Shown here piece by piece: positions 45,273-54,667 of a DNA stretch of 64,000 nucleotides. Source of the stretch: Pseudalgibacter alginicilyticus. Its GTDB lineage: Bacteria > Bacteroidota > Bacteroidia > Flavobacteriales > Flavobacteriaceae. A program made the translations under genes and the position numbers. Below the pieces are notes generated by a model that saw only the letters and a program-made list of their open reading frames with translations, searched no databases and was not told the DNA's origin. Positions within the stretch are counted from its first letter, which is position 1. Each line of letters starts with the position of its first letter. The stretch covers positions 2,542,001 to 2,606,000 of the forward strand of contig NZ_CP012898.1 in assembly GCF_001310225.1 (NCBI RefSeq). Reading direction: 5' to 3'.

Positions 45273-46541
45273 ATCGAAACCAATATCTTTACGATAATTC
45301 ATCTTATCAAAATGTAATTTACCTATATTTTGATAAGATTTTTTTATGGCTTCTTGATACGTATCTCCATATGAGGTAATAGCCATAACACGACCTCCGG
45401 TTGTTACTATTTTACCATCATCTTGCAACTGTGCTCCTGCATGAAATGGAATGGAATTTTCAATAGTATCAACTCCTGTAATTACTTTACCTTTTTCATA
45501 AGCTTCAGGATAGCCACCAGACACTAACATAATGGTTGTGGCAGCACGTTCATCAATTTCAATATTAATTTTATCTAAATTACCGTTTGACATGGCTTGT
45601 AATATTTCAACAAAATCATTTTTAAGCCTTGGTAGCACAACTTCTGTTTCTGGATCACCCATTCTAACATTATATTCAATAACCTTAGGATCATCTCCAA
45701 CTTTTATAAGTCCAATAAAAACAAAACCTATATAAGGCAATTTATCTTTTTTAAATCCTTCAATGGTTGGTTTTACAATACGCTCTTCTATTTTATTTAA
45801 AAAAGCATCTGTTGCAAATGGCACTGGAGATACAGCTCCCATACCACCTGTATTTAATCCAGTGTCACCTTCACCAATACGCTTATAATCTTTAGCCGTT
45901 GGTAAAATTTTGTAGTTTTTACCATCAGTCAACACAAAGCAACTTAACTCAATACCATCTAAAAACTCTTCAATAACAACTTTAGTACTTGCTTTTCCAA
46001 ACTTAGCATCAACTAACATGTTTTTTAATTCAACTTTCGCTTCATCTAAATCGTTCAAAATAACAACACCTTTTCCAGCTGCTAATCCATCAGCTTTTAG
46101 TACGTAAGGTGCATTTAAGGTTTCTAAAAAAGCATATCCATTTTCAACAGTTTCTTTTGTAAAACTCTCGTAAGCTGCTGTTGGAATGTTGTGACGATAT
46201 AAAAATTCTTTAGCAAATTCTTTACTACCTTCTAATTCAGCAGCTGCTTTTTGTGGTCCAATTACAGATACGTGCTTAATAGTATCATCATTTAAAAAGA
46301 AATCATGAACACCATTTACCAAGGGATCTTCTGGACCCACCACAACCATATTAATATTGTTTTCTAATACTAAGTTTTTGATGGATTCAAAATCATTTAC
46401 TCCAATATTTACATTGGTTGCAATACTTGCTGTACCTGAATTACCTGGAGCAACAAATAATTTTTCACATAATGAGCTTTGAGCTATTTTCCAAGCAAAT
46501 GTATGTTCTCTTCCTCCTGAACCTAATATTAAAATATTCAT
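45267..46541 (-). CDS. purD: Phosphoribosylamine--glycine ligase
   Basis: 424 residues; ATP-grasp enzyme joining glycine to phosphoribosylamine, second step of purine synthesis. The N-terminal domain has GSGGREHTFAWKIAQS, and the ATP-grasp part has VLKADGLAAGKGVVI, GLNTGGMGAVSP and EYNVRMGDPETEVVLPRL. The gene is complete, with a Bacteroidota promoter at 46645-46676 and a ~97-base leader. Confidence 0.97.
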   Translation of the reverse strand: MNILILGSGGREHTFAWKIAQSSLCEKLFVAPGNSGTASIATNVNIGVNDFESIKNLVLENNINMVVVGPEDPLVNGVHDFFLNDDTIKHVSVIGPQKAAAELEGSKEFAKEFLYRHNIPTAAYESFTKETVENGYAFLETLNAPYVLKADGLAAGKGVVILNDLDEAKVELKNMLVDAKFGKASTKVVIEEFLDGIELSCFVLTDGKNYKILPTAKDYKRIGEGDTGLNTGGMGAVSPVPFATDAFLNKIEERIVKPTIEGFKKDKLPYIGFVFIGLIKVGDDPKVIEYNVRMGDPETEVVLPRLKNDFVEILQAMSNGNLDKINIEIDERAATTIMLVSGGYPEAYEKGKVITGVDTIENSIPFHAGAQLQDDGKIVTTGGRVMAITSYGDTYQEAIKKSYQNIGKLHFDKMNYRKDIGFDL

Positions 46542-46644
46542 ATTGTTGATTTGTTTTTAATTTTTGATTTCCACGCACTCAATAAGCTAAAGGAAATAAT
46601 AGTTTAGTCCTTTAACGCATAGCATTAAAGTCAGTATTTGTCTG

Positions 46645-46676
46645 CAAAAATAAAATTAATGCCCCGAATTCACGAA
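46645..46676 (-). promoter_or_regulatory. Promoter of purD
   Basis: On the minus strand TTCG (46673-46676) and TATTTTTG (46645-46652, full match to TAnnTTTG) are spaced by 20 bases. No purine-riboswitch-like structure is seen in the leader. Confidence 0.55.
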
Positions 46677-46711
46677 TATTTTTTATTTACTTTACAAAAA
46701 TTATTTTTCAA

Positions 46712-48019
46712 TTGAAATTATTCAACCTTTCATTACAATTTAATGGTTTTCCTTTAAAAAAAGGCCAATCTATATTAAATGACATTCATCGTAAAAGCAA
46801 CAATGAATTTACAGAATATCTCAACATTAGAAAAAAAGACATTGTTTCTCATCATTTGAAACACAACTCTTTTTATAAAACCTTTGCTAAAAATGCAAAC
46901 CTTAACAATTGGAATACCATTCCAATTATGACCAAAGACCATTTGCAACAACCATTGGAAAAAAGATTATCTGAAGGTTACAATGAGAAAAACGTTTATA
47001 TAAACAAGACTTCTGGATCTTCAGGAAACCCATTTATATTTGCAAAAGATAGACTTTGTCATGCTCTTACTTGGTCTGTTTTTATTAACAGATATAGCTG
47101 GTTTAATATTGATTTAAACACATCCAAACAAGCACGATTTTATGGTATTCCTTTAAATAAAAAAAACTATTATAAAGAACGTTTTAAAGATTTTTTAAGC
47201 AATCGCTATCGATTTTCGGTATTTGATTTAAGCGATACACAACTTGAAAAAAACCTAATCAAGTTTAAAACATCAAAATTTGAGTATATCAATGGTTACA
47301 CCAGTAGTATCGTACAATTTACTAAATTTTTAAAACAAAAAAATATTGTTTTAAAAACGATTTGTCCAAGTTTAAAAGGGTGTATAGTAACCTCTGAAAT
47401 GCTTTTTAAAGAAGATAGACAGCTTATAGAAACACAATTTGGAATTCCAATAATTAATGAATATGGCGCCGCAGAACTGGGGTTAATTGCATTTCAAAAC
47501 ACCAACAATGAATGGATTATCAATAATGAAGATTTATATGTTGAAATTCTTGATGACAGTAATAATATACTGCCATACGGTGAAGAAGGAAAGATAGTTA
47601 TTACCTCACTTTACAATAAAGCACATCCATTTATTCGGTATGAGTTGGGAGATATTGGTATACTCTCAAAAAACAGCACCATTGAAAAACCTATACTTGA
47701 AAAATTAATTGGCAGAACCAATGATATTGTTGTATTACCGAGTGGGAAAAAAGCTGCTGGTTTAAGCTTTTATTATGTCACCAAAACAATCATTGAAAAC
47801 AACACTCCTGTTAAGGAATTTATTGTTGAACAAGTCAAATTAGATACATTTAAAATCACATATGTAAGCCATTATGAGCTTTCAAAAGAAAAACTAAAAG
47901 CTATAAGCAAAGCCATTGACAACTATTTAGAACCTAACTTACATATTATTTTTAAACGTGAAGACCAACTAATTAGAAGTGAAAGAGGAAAATTGAAACA
48001 ATTTACTTCCCATTTATAG
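46712..48019 (+). CDS. Phenylacetate--CoA ligase-like (CapK/PaaK family) protein
   Basis: 435 residues of the adenylate-forming superfamily. The AMP-binding loop is TSGSSGNPF near residue 100, and NEYGAAELGLIAFQ and RYELGDIG are later motifs. CapK-type members occur in capsule and exopolysaccharide loci, where they may activate an acyl group for transfer to sugars. The start is TTG (46712), as no ATG is available in the first ~75 codons and the N-terminus would otherwise be lost. It is the first gene at the edge of the polysaccharide locus and is convergent with a GT2 gene (17-base overlap). Confidence 0.85.
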   Translation: MKLFNLSLQFNGFPLKKGQSILNDIHRKSNNEFTEYLNIRKKDIVSHHLKHNSFYKTFAKNANLNNWNTIPIMTKDHLQQPLEKRLSEGYNEKNVYINKTSGSSGNPFIFAKDRLCHALTWSVFINRYSWFNIDLNTSKQARFYGIPLNKKNYYKERFKDFLSNRYRFSVFDLSDTQLEKNLIKFKTSKFEYINGYTSSIVQFTKFLKQKNIVLKTICPSLKGCIVTSEMLFKEDRQLIETQFGIPIINEYGAAELGLIAFQNTNNEWIINNEDLYVEILDDSNNILPYGEEGKIVITSLYNKAHPFIRYELGDIGILSKNSTIEKPILEKLIGRTNDIVVLPSGKKAAGLSFYYVTKTIIENNTPVKEFIVEQVKLDTFKITYVSHYELSKEKLKAISKAIDNYLEPNLHIIFKREDQLIRSERGKLKQFTSHL

Positions 48020-48782
48020 AAACGGTTTGTTTTGATTTTATAAAAAAGTATTCAAATAAAAAAACCAGCAAACTGAAAATCGATTTTGAGGTTGAAAAGC
48101 CCAACCCTTTTTTATACACCCAATAGTTATATTTTAATAAGCTCCATTTGCTAGAAGAGATGGAACCATTCCTTACGCGGTACATAGCTAATGATTCCTG
48201 AATACTTTTAGCAGGTTTTCCAGAAGTTTTTATTGATTCTAACCATATGAGCCAATCTTGACGTTTACGTAAATTAGGAGACGTTATTTTGCCCAACGAA
48301 TTTACACTATAAATACCTGTTAAGTTGCCTATGTAATTGCTTTTTAAAAGTTTTTTATAATTCAAAACCGGCAGGGCTTTTACTTGTTTATTTAATGGAT
48401 TTCCTAATTCATCCATCAAATCATAACTAGAAAAACAAACATCACAACTTTCTTCTTTCATAAAAGCTAATTGTTTTTTTAACTTTTCTGGTTTCCATAA
48501 ATCATCAGCATCTAAAAAAGCAATATATTGACCTTTAGCAGCTTTAATACCTCTATTTCTTGAAACAGCAGCCCCTTGGTTGGCTGGATTTTCTAAAAGT
48601 TTAATATTTGGATACTTGGTAATAAACTCTTTTACTATTTGAATTGTTTTATCTTTTGAGAAATCGTCAATCAATAGCAGCTCCCAATTTTGGTGTGTTT
48701 GGTTTACAACACTCATAATAGTTGCTGAAATAAACCTTTCAGAATTGTACATTGGAGTTATTACTGAAACTAATGATTTCAA
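48003..48782 (-). CDS. Glycosyltransferase family 2
   Basis: 259 residues, GT-A fold. The N-terminus VSVITPMYNSERFISATIMSVVNQT and the metal-binding FLDADDLW motif are typical of family 2 inverting enzymes. The donor sugar is not predictable. It starts at TTG two bases after the preceding initiating-transferase gene, so it is translationally coupled to it. The last gene of the minus-strand UXS-transferase-GT2 unit. Confidence 0.9.
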   Translation of the reverse strand: MKSLVSVITPMYNSERFISATIMSVVNQTHQNWELLLIDDFSKDKTIQIVKEFITKYPNIKLLENPANQGAAVSRNRGIKAAKGQYIAFLDADDLWKPEKLKKQLAFMKEESCDVCFSSYDLMDELGNPLNKQVKALPVLNYKKLLKSNYIGNLTGIYSVNSLGKITSPNLRKRQDWLIWLESIKTSGKPAKSIQESLAMYRVRNGSISSSKWSLLKYNYWVYKKGLGFSTSKSIFSLLVFLFEYFFIKSKQTVSINGK

Positions 48783-48784
48783 AA

Positions 48785-50137
48785 TTAATAGGCCTTTTTT
48801 TCTCCTTTAAAAATATTTATAAACGTTTGCACAATAATTTTTATATCTAAAAGTAACGACCAATTTTCTATATAGAAAATGTCATACTTTACACGGTTAA
48901 TAATATCCTTATCTGTTTCTACTTCTCCCCTAAACCCACTTACTTGTGCTAAGCCTGTAATACCTGGTTTAACAAAATGGCGCACCATAAATTTATCTAT
49001 TCGCTGTGCATACATGTTAGTATGGCTAACCATATGTGGTCTTGGTCCAACTACAGACATTTCCCCAAACAACACATTAAAAAACTGCGGGAGCTCATCA
49101 ATGCTTGTTTTACGAATAAAAGCTCCAACTTTGGTAACTCTTAAATCTCCTTTAGTTACTTGATACAAATGAGCTTCTTCATTAGGTGTCATGGATCTGA
49201 ATTTAAAACAATCAAATTCTTCATAGTTAAACCCATTTCGAGATTGTTTAAAGAACACAGGGCCTTTAGATTCTAATTTTATTAAAATGGCCAATATGGG
49301 TGTCAACCATGAAAGAACAAAAATGATGATAAAAGCTGAAAATAAAATATCAAACAATCTCTTTATAAATTTATTGACAGAATCTTGTAATGATATTGAG
49401 CGTAATGATAAAATAGGAATATAATCATAATACTCGTATTTAAGTTTTTTAGCATAAATATCCTTATTATCAGGAATAAACTTTAACTCTCTTAAATTAT
49501 TATCAGCAAAATCTATTAATCTATTAATTTGTTTATTTGATAGTTCAGAAACAGAAGCATAAATTTCATCAATACTATTTTCTGTAATATAATTAAAACA
49601 TTTTTCTAATGAAAATTCTTCTTTATTAATACAAAATTGCTTTTTAAATTTATAGCCAAAATTGAGTTTATGATTAAAGATGTTTATGAGTTGATTTGTT
49701 TTATCTGTATTGCCAATAACTATAACATTTCTATTATTACCTCCTAATACTGACCTGTATTTATTCAATAGAAAATAAGTTAAAAACTTAACAAAAGTTA
49801 CTAAGATAAATACAATTACTAAATAATTTGCAAGTGCTAACCTACTTATATTAGGTTGTTTAAAAATGCCAATAAAAGCATATAATACTAATAAAAAAAG
49901 AACGATTTGCCTTATTAATAGTGCAATTATAGGGATAACCTTAGTGCTCCTGTTTATTTCATAAAACTTATTTCTTACAGCTATTATAAGCCATAAAAAG
50001 GAAATATAAGCCATAAACAAGTAATGATTTGTTAAGTTTATTTGAAATAAAAAAACAGCAAAATTAATTATAGCTAAATCTAATATATAAGAAATAGGCT
50101 TGATTAAATTTGAATATCTTCCTTGTTTATAGTCCAA
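48785..50137 (-). CDS. Polyprenyl-phosphate sugar phosphotransferase (initiating transferase)
   Basis: 450 residues, WcaJ/WbaP type. Four N-terminal membrane helices, a middle soluble part, a further helix (about 265-290) and the C-terminal catalytic domain with FFKQSRNGFNYEEFDCFKFR-type and RKTSIDELPQFFNVLFGEMS motifs, plus VGPRPH. It moves a sugar 1-phosphate from UDP-sugar to undecaprenyl phosphate, the first step of the repeat unit. It starts at TTG (50137), one base after the UXS stop codon. Confidence 0.92.
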   Translation of the reverse strand: MDYKQGRYSNLIKPISYILDLAIINFAVFLFQINLTNHYLFMAYISFLWLIIAVRNKFYEINRSTKVIPIIALLIRQIVLFLLVLYAFIGIFKQPNISRLALANYLVIVFILVTFVKFLTYFLLNKYRSVLGGNNRNVIVIGNTDKTNQLINIFNHKLNFGYKFKKQFCINKEEFSLEKCFNYITENSIDEIYASVSELSNKQINRLIDFADNNLRELKFIPDNKDIYAKKLKYEYYDYIPILSLRSISLQDSVNKFIKRLFDILFSAFIIIFVLSWLTPILAILIKLESKGPVFFKQSRNGFNYEEFDCFKFRSMTPNEEAHLYQVTKGDLRVTKVGAFIRKTSIDELPQFFNVLFGEMSVVGPRPHMVSHTNMYAQRIDKFMVRHFVKPGITGLAQVSGFRGEVETDKDIINRVKYDIFYIENWSLLLDIKIIVQTFINIFKGEKKAY

Positions 50138-50138
50138 T

Positions 50139-51125
50139 TTATTTTTTTATATGCTGTTTAAAATCCTTGTGTTCACTTTTATACAACTCTTCAGTAGACA
50201 GTGTTTTAAAATATTCAAACGTTTTGTTTAAACCTTCTTTTCTATCTACTTTTGGCTCCCAATTTAAAAGTTTCTTTGCTAAACTGATATCTGGTTGCCT
50301 TTGTAATGGATCATCTACTGGTAATTCTTTATATATTACTTTTTGGGTAGTCTCTGTTAACCCTAAAATTTCTTCTGCAAAATCTTTTATGGATATTTCG
50401 TGGGGGTTACCAATATTCACTGGATAGCTATAATCACTCAATAATAATCTGTAAATACCTTCTACTTGATCATCTACATAACAAAAGGAGCGTGTTTGCA
50501 TGCCATCACCAAATATAGTTAAATCTTCGCCTCTTAATGCCTGACCCATAAAAGCAGGAATCACTCGTCCATCATTAAGTCTCATACGTGGCCCATAGGT
50601 GTTAAATATACGAACAATACGTGTTTCTACACCATGAAATCGATGATATGCCATGGTTATAGATTCTTGAAAACGCTTGGCTTCATCATATACACCACGG
50701 GGCCCTATAGTATTAACATTTCCATAATAATTTTCCGTTTGAGGATGTACTAATGGATCTCCATAAACTTCAGAAGTAGATGCAATAAGAATTCGAGCAT
50801 TTTTAGCTTTAGCCAACCCTAATAAGTTATGAGTACCTAAAGAACCCACTTTTAAGGTTTGAATTGGGATTTTAAGATAATCTATTGGACTTGCAGGTGA
50901 GGCGAAGTGAAGAATACAATCTAAATTGCCTTCAATTTTTATATATTTTGTAACATCATGTTCAATAAACTCAAAATTCTCTAAACCTATCAAATGCTGA
51001 ATATTTTTTTGATCACCAGTTATGAAGTTGTCCATACCCATTACATAATAGTCTTCAGCAAGAAATCTATCACATAAATGAGATCCTAAAAACCCTGCGG
51101 CTCCAGTTATTAATACTTTTTTCAT
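50139..51125 (-). CDS. uxs: UDP-glucuronate decarboxylase (UDP-xylose synthase)
   Basis: 328 residues of the extended SDR family. NAD-binding [14 protein letters not shown], the catalytic triad [20 protein letters not shown] (Tyr and Lys) and [18 protein letters not shown] match UXS. It makes UDP-xylose from UDP-glucuronate. No UDP-glucose 6-dehydrogenase gene lies in the window. The gene is first of the unit with the initiating transferase and GT2, and reads from the AT-rich divergent gap at 51126-51472. Confidence 0.9.
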   Translation of the reverse strand: MKKVLITGAAGFLGSHLCDRFLAEDYYVMGMDNFITGDQKNIQHLIGLENFEFIEHDVTKYIKIEGNLDCILHFASPASPIDYLKIPIQTLKVGSLGTHNLLGLAKAKNARILIASTSEVYGDPLVHPQTENYYGNVNTIGPRGVYDEAKRFQESITMAYHRFHGVETRIVRIFNTYGPRMRLNDGRVIPAFMGQALRGEDLTIFGDGMQTRSFCYVDDQVEGIYRLLLSDYSYPVNIGNPHEISIKDFAEEILGLTETTQKVIYKELPVDDPLQRQPDISLAKKLLNWEPKVDRKEGLNKTFEYFKTLSTEELYKSEHKDFKQHIKK

Positions 51126-51472
51126 ATTTATAATTTGACATTCATATATGAATAAAATACACTTCTATATTTTTTCAATATTTTGAATCAAAAAACATTA
51201 TTATTTTACCTATATTTTAAAACCCTTAATTAGCATAAAATCTATTAAGCAATAGTCATAAATGCACTATTAAATAAACAATAATTCGCCTTAAAATTAT
51301 TTGTCACAAACATAAGAAAGAAAATTAACTTCAAATTAAAGCCTGGTATTATTATTTCTAATAATCTTATTGATTTTTATTAATCTAATTCCTTATTAAT
51401 CAAACTAAAAAACTAACTTACTAATATTACAAAAAAAATAAACTAATTTTGTAATGAAATTCATTTAGGAAA
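51126..51472. other. 347-bp divergent promoter region of the polysaccharide locus
   Basis: Very AT-rich gap between uxs (-) and the acyltransferase gene (+). Besides the -7-like box at 51444 I see no hairpin, RNA or open frame. Confidence 0.6.
51444..51451 (+). promoter_or_regulatory. -7 box upstream of the acyltransferase gene
   Basis: TAATTTTG matches TAnnTTTG; no -33 match at the right distance. The ATG is 21 bases downstream. Confidence 0.35.
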
Positions 51473-52180
51473 ATGGCAGCATATAAAATCATTGAGTTTT
51501 TCCTTTCTAAGGTAAAAAAAGAAAAACATGTAATATCATACCCTTTTTCATTCAGAGAACTTTTTACTATATTAAAATCCAAAGGTTTTTCTGCAATTAG
51601 AGGTGTATTTTTAATAAAACCTTTCTTAAAGAGGTCTAAAGGGGTTATTTTTGCTGAAAAAGGTGTAAAAATTCAATTTGGTCATAAAATAAAAGTTGGA
51701 AGTGGTATGAATTTAATGGAACATTCTTTAATTAACGCCTTGAGTTATAACGGTGTTGAAATAGGAGATAATTTCACTTTAGGAAAACACGCAATTATCG
51801 AGTGCACCGGCGTTTTAAGAAACGTAGGATCTTCTCTTAAAATTGGTAATAATGTAGGGATTAATCATTACTGTTTTATAGGAGTTCGTGGAGATATTGA
51901 AATTGGGAATGATGTAATATTTGGACCTAGAGTAAATATATTTTCAGAGAATCATAATTTTGACAAATTAGATATTCCAATAAAACACCAAGGAGTAACA
52001 AAAGATAAAACAATTATTGGAAATGATGTTTGGATTGGAGCAAATGTATCCATAATGTCAGGTGTGAAAATTGGAGATGGTTGTGTTATTGCGGCTGGAG
52101 CTGTAGTTACTAAAGATTTACCTAAACATTCTATAGCTGGGGGTGTCCCTGCTAAAATAATTAAAAATCGGAAAAACTAA
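51473..52180 (+). CDS. Hexapeptide-repeat acyltransferase (WcaF/LbH type)
   Basis: 235 residues. Left-handed beta-helix repeats (about residues 70-230) such as [29 protein letters not shown] and the conserved end [28 protein letters not shown]. It transfers acetyl or another acyl group from CoA to a sugar hydroxyl or amino group. First gene of a plus-strand unit with the radical SAM and glycosyltransferase genes (gaps of 4 and 7 bases). Confidence 0.88.
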   Translation: MAAYKIIEFFLSKVKKEKHVISYPFSFRELFTILKSKGFSAIRGVFLIKPFLKRSKGVIFAEKGVKIQFGHKIKVGSGMNLMEHSLINALSYNGVEIGDNFTLGKHAIIECTGVLRNVGSSLKIGNNVGINHYCFIGVRGDIEIGNDVIFGPRVNIFSENHNFDKLDIPIKHQGVTKDKTIIGNDVWIGANVSIMSGVKIGDGCVIAAGAVVTKDLPKHSIAGGVPAKIIKNRKN

Positions 52181-52184
52181 ACCT

Positions 52185-53261
52185 ATGAATAAAGCAACAA
52201 TACCTACTGATGTTTCAATTATTACAACTTATAGGTGTAATATGGAGTGTAAAATGTGTGATATCTGGAGAAATCCAACTAATAAAAAACATGAGATAAC
52301 ACCAGAGGATTTAGAAAAACTGCCAAATTTTAAATTCACCAACATAACAGGCGGTGAACCTTTTATGCGTAGAGATCTTGAGGACATTATAGAGGTAATG
52401 TACAGAAAAAGTGAGCGTGTTGTTATTTCAACTGCTGGTTGGCATACTGAAAAAATCCTTAAAATGGCTAAACGTTTTCCTAAAATTGGAGTGCGTGTTA
52501 GTTTAGAAGGTATGGAAGAAATCAATAATGATTTAAGAGGACGAGATACTGGATTCCAAAGAGGTTTAAAAACACTAATGGGGCTAAAAGAAATGGGGGT
52601 TAAAGATATTGGATTTGGTATGACCGTATCTAACAAAAATTCTCATGATTTAATAAATCTTTATGAATTAAGTAAACAAATTGATATGGAATTTGCAACC
52701 GCAACTTTTCATAATTCTTTCTACTTTCATAAAGACGATAATTTTGTAACGAATAAAGATGAAGTTATTAAAAACTTTGAAGAATTAATAGATCGCCTAC
52801 TTAAAGACAATAACCCTAAAAGTTGGTACCGTGCTTACTTTAATTTAGGTTTAATTAATTACATCAAAGGACAGAAAAGAATGTTGCCTTGTGAAGCAGG
52901 CTCTGTTAACTTCTTTATAGAACCTTATGGTGATGTTTACCCTTGTAATGGTCTTGAAAAAAAATACTGGAAAGAAAGCATGGGTAATATTCGTGATTTT
53001 GAAACTTTTGACGAACTATGGTTTAGTGAGCAAGCAGATAAGGTAAGAGGCTTAGTTAAAACCTGCCCAAAAAACTGTTGGATGGTAGGTACTGCTGCTC
53101 CAGTAATGAAAAAATACATTAAACACCCAACCAAATGGGTTGTAAAAAATAAAATAAAAAGTTTAATAGGAAAACCTGTTTGTAAAGAGCACATTCCTTA
53201 TGCTGATGTTGGTCAAGACCCTTTACAAGGAGATCTTAGGGAAACTAAAACCGTAAATTAG
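52185..53261 (+). CDS. Radical SAM/SPASM domain protein
   Basis: 358 residues. The N-terminal radical SAM cluster motif is CX3CX2C (Cys18, Cys22, Cys25 in YRCNMECKMC), with TGGEPFMRRDL binding S-adenosylmethionine. The C-terminal part has a SPASM-like set (LPCEAG, VYPCNGLEK, KTCPKNCWM) for an extra iron-sulfur cluster. SPASM enzymes modify peptides or other substrates by radical chemistry; some act on sugars. Placed between an acyltransferase and a glycosyltransferase, it likely modifies a sugar precursor, which is inference from context. Confidence 0.88.
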   Translation: MNKATIPTDVSIITTYRCNMECKMCDIWRNPTNKKHEITPEDLEKLPNFKFTNITGGEPFMRRDLEDIIEVMYRKSERVVISTAGWHTEKILKMAKRFPKIGVRVSLEGMEEINNDLRGRDTGFQRGLKTLMGLKEMGVKDIGFGMTVSNKNSHDLINLYELSKQIDMEFATATFHNSFYFHKDDNFVTNKDEVIKNFEELIDRLLKDNNPKSWYRAYFNLGLINYIKGQKRMLPCEAGSVNFFIEPYGDVYPCNGLEKKYWKESMGNIRDFETFDELWFSEQADKVRGLVKTCPKNCWMVGTAAPVMKKYIKHPTKWVVKNKIKSLIGKPVCKEHIPYADVGQDPLQGDLRETKTVN

Positions 53262-53268
53262 GTTTTTA

Positions 53269-54363
53269 ATGAAAATTATTGTTTTAGGTACACGAGGTAT
53301 TCCTGGTATCTTAGGTGGTGTTGAAACTCACTGTGAAGAATTATACCCTAGAATTGCTAAACTCGAGCATGATGTGACTGTTATAACCCGTACGCCTTAT
53401 GTAAAAGATAAAACACTAAAATCCTATAAGGGTGTAAAACTAAAACATATATTTGCGCCCAAACAAAAAAGTATTGAAGCTATTATCCATACCTTTTTAG
53501 GTGTTATTTACGCTGGTTTTAAACGACCTGATGTATTACATATACATGCGATTGGCCCAATGACTATGACGCCACTAGCAAGGCTATTAGGCTTAAAAGT
53601 TGTGGTTACCAACCATGGTCCGGATTATGACCGTCAAAAATGGGGTAAACTTGCAAAATCTATTTTACAGCTTGGTGAATATTTAGGCACTAAAACAGCG
53701 CAAAAAGTAATTGTTATATCTGAAGTTATTCGAACTATTCTTAGTACAAAATATAATAGACAAGATTCTATTTTAATATACAATGGCGTTAATTTACCAG
53801 AAATATCTTGTAACACCGACTATATTACAAGTTTAAACCTAAAAAAGGACAACTATATTATAACCGTTGGCCGATTTGTTGAAGAAAAAGGATTTTCTGA
53901 CCTAATAAAAGCTTACTCAAACATTACTACGTCATATAAATTAGTACTTGTTGGTGATGCAGATCATGAAACAGCTTATAGTAAAGGCTTAAAGAAAGAA
54001 GCTGTTGATGCAGGAGTAATACTTACTGGATTTATTAAAGGAGAACAACTGCGACAAATTTTCTCGCATGCTAGATTATTTGTAATGCCTTCTTATCATG
54101 AAGGTTTACCTATTGCACTTTTAGAAGCTATGAGTTATAATCTTGATGTATTGGTAAGTGATATTCCAGCAAACTTAGAGATTGGTTTAGGTAATAATCA
54201 TTATTTTCAAGTAGGAGATATCACAGCCTTAAGTACCGCTCTATTCGGCGCCTTAAAAAACACAAATGCAACTATTAACAACTCTAAATTAATGCATGAA
54301 AAATATAACTGGAATCTCATTGCTAAGGAGACAATAGAGGTTTATAAATCGATAAAAACTTAA
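53269..54363 (+). CDS. Glycosyltransferase family 4
   Basis: 364 residues, GT-B fold. The N-terminus LGTRGIPGILGGVETHCEELYPRI is typical of the DUF1972-containing rhamnosyltransferase-like members, and the C-terminal EGLPIALLEAM motif binds the nucleotide sugar. It follows the radical SAM gene by 7 bases. The stop overlaps the convergent small gene by four bases. Confidence 0.9.
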   Translation: MKIIVLGTRGIPGILGGVETHCEELYPRIAKLEHDVTVITRTPYVKDKTLKSYKGVKLKHIFAPKQKSIEAIIHTFLGVIYAGFKRPDVLHIHAIGPMTMTPLARLLGLKVVVTNHGPDYDRQKWGKLAKSILQLGEYLGTKTAQKVIVISEVIRTILSTKYNRQDSILIYNGVNLPEISCNTDYITSLNLKKDNYIITVGRFVEEKGFSDLIKAYSNITTSYKLVLVGDADHETAYSKGLKKEAVDAGVILTGFIKGEQLRQIFSHARLFVMPSYHEGLPIALLEAMSYNLDVLVSDIPANLEIGLGNNHYFQVGDITALSTALFGALKNTNATINNSKLMHEKYNWNLIAKETIEVYKSIKT

Positions 54364-54599
54364 ATTTCAAGTAAATCTAACTGACCTAAAATAAGTATTA
54401 CTCTATATATTAAATCTTCTAAATCATCTTCTAAATCCTCGTTTCCTTCTTTATCTTGACTGCGTTTAAGCTTAGCTAATAACTCTAACACTACACCCTC
54501 AAATGATTTAACAGACGTTTTACTGTCCATATCTAATATTTCATAATTCTTTTCTAATTCCTCAACACTTAAAGTAAATGTTTTAATAATATCACTCAT
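54360..54599 (-). CDS. Small acidic protein of unknown function
   Basis: 79 residues, soluble, strongly acidic, mostly helical. It has a Lys/Glu/Asp-rich middle (SQDKEGNEDLEDDLEDL) and a hydrophobic end (YRVILILGQLDLLEI). No family recognised. It lies between two polysaccharide units, 68 bases downstream of the esterase-like gene on the same strand, and overlaps the convergent GT4 stop by four bases. Confidence 0.6.
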   Translation of the reverse strand: MSDIIKTFTLSVEELEKNYEILDMDSKTSVKSFEGVVLELLAKLKRSQDKEGNEDLEDDLEDLIYRVILILGQLDLLEI

Positions 54600-54667
54600 T
54601 GGCTTTGTGTTTTTATCTGTCTAATTAATTTCAAATTTATACTTTTATTTTAAATATTTATACGTAA

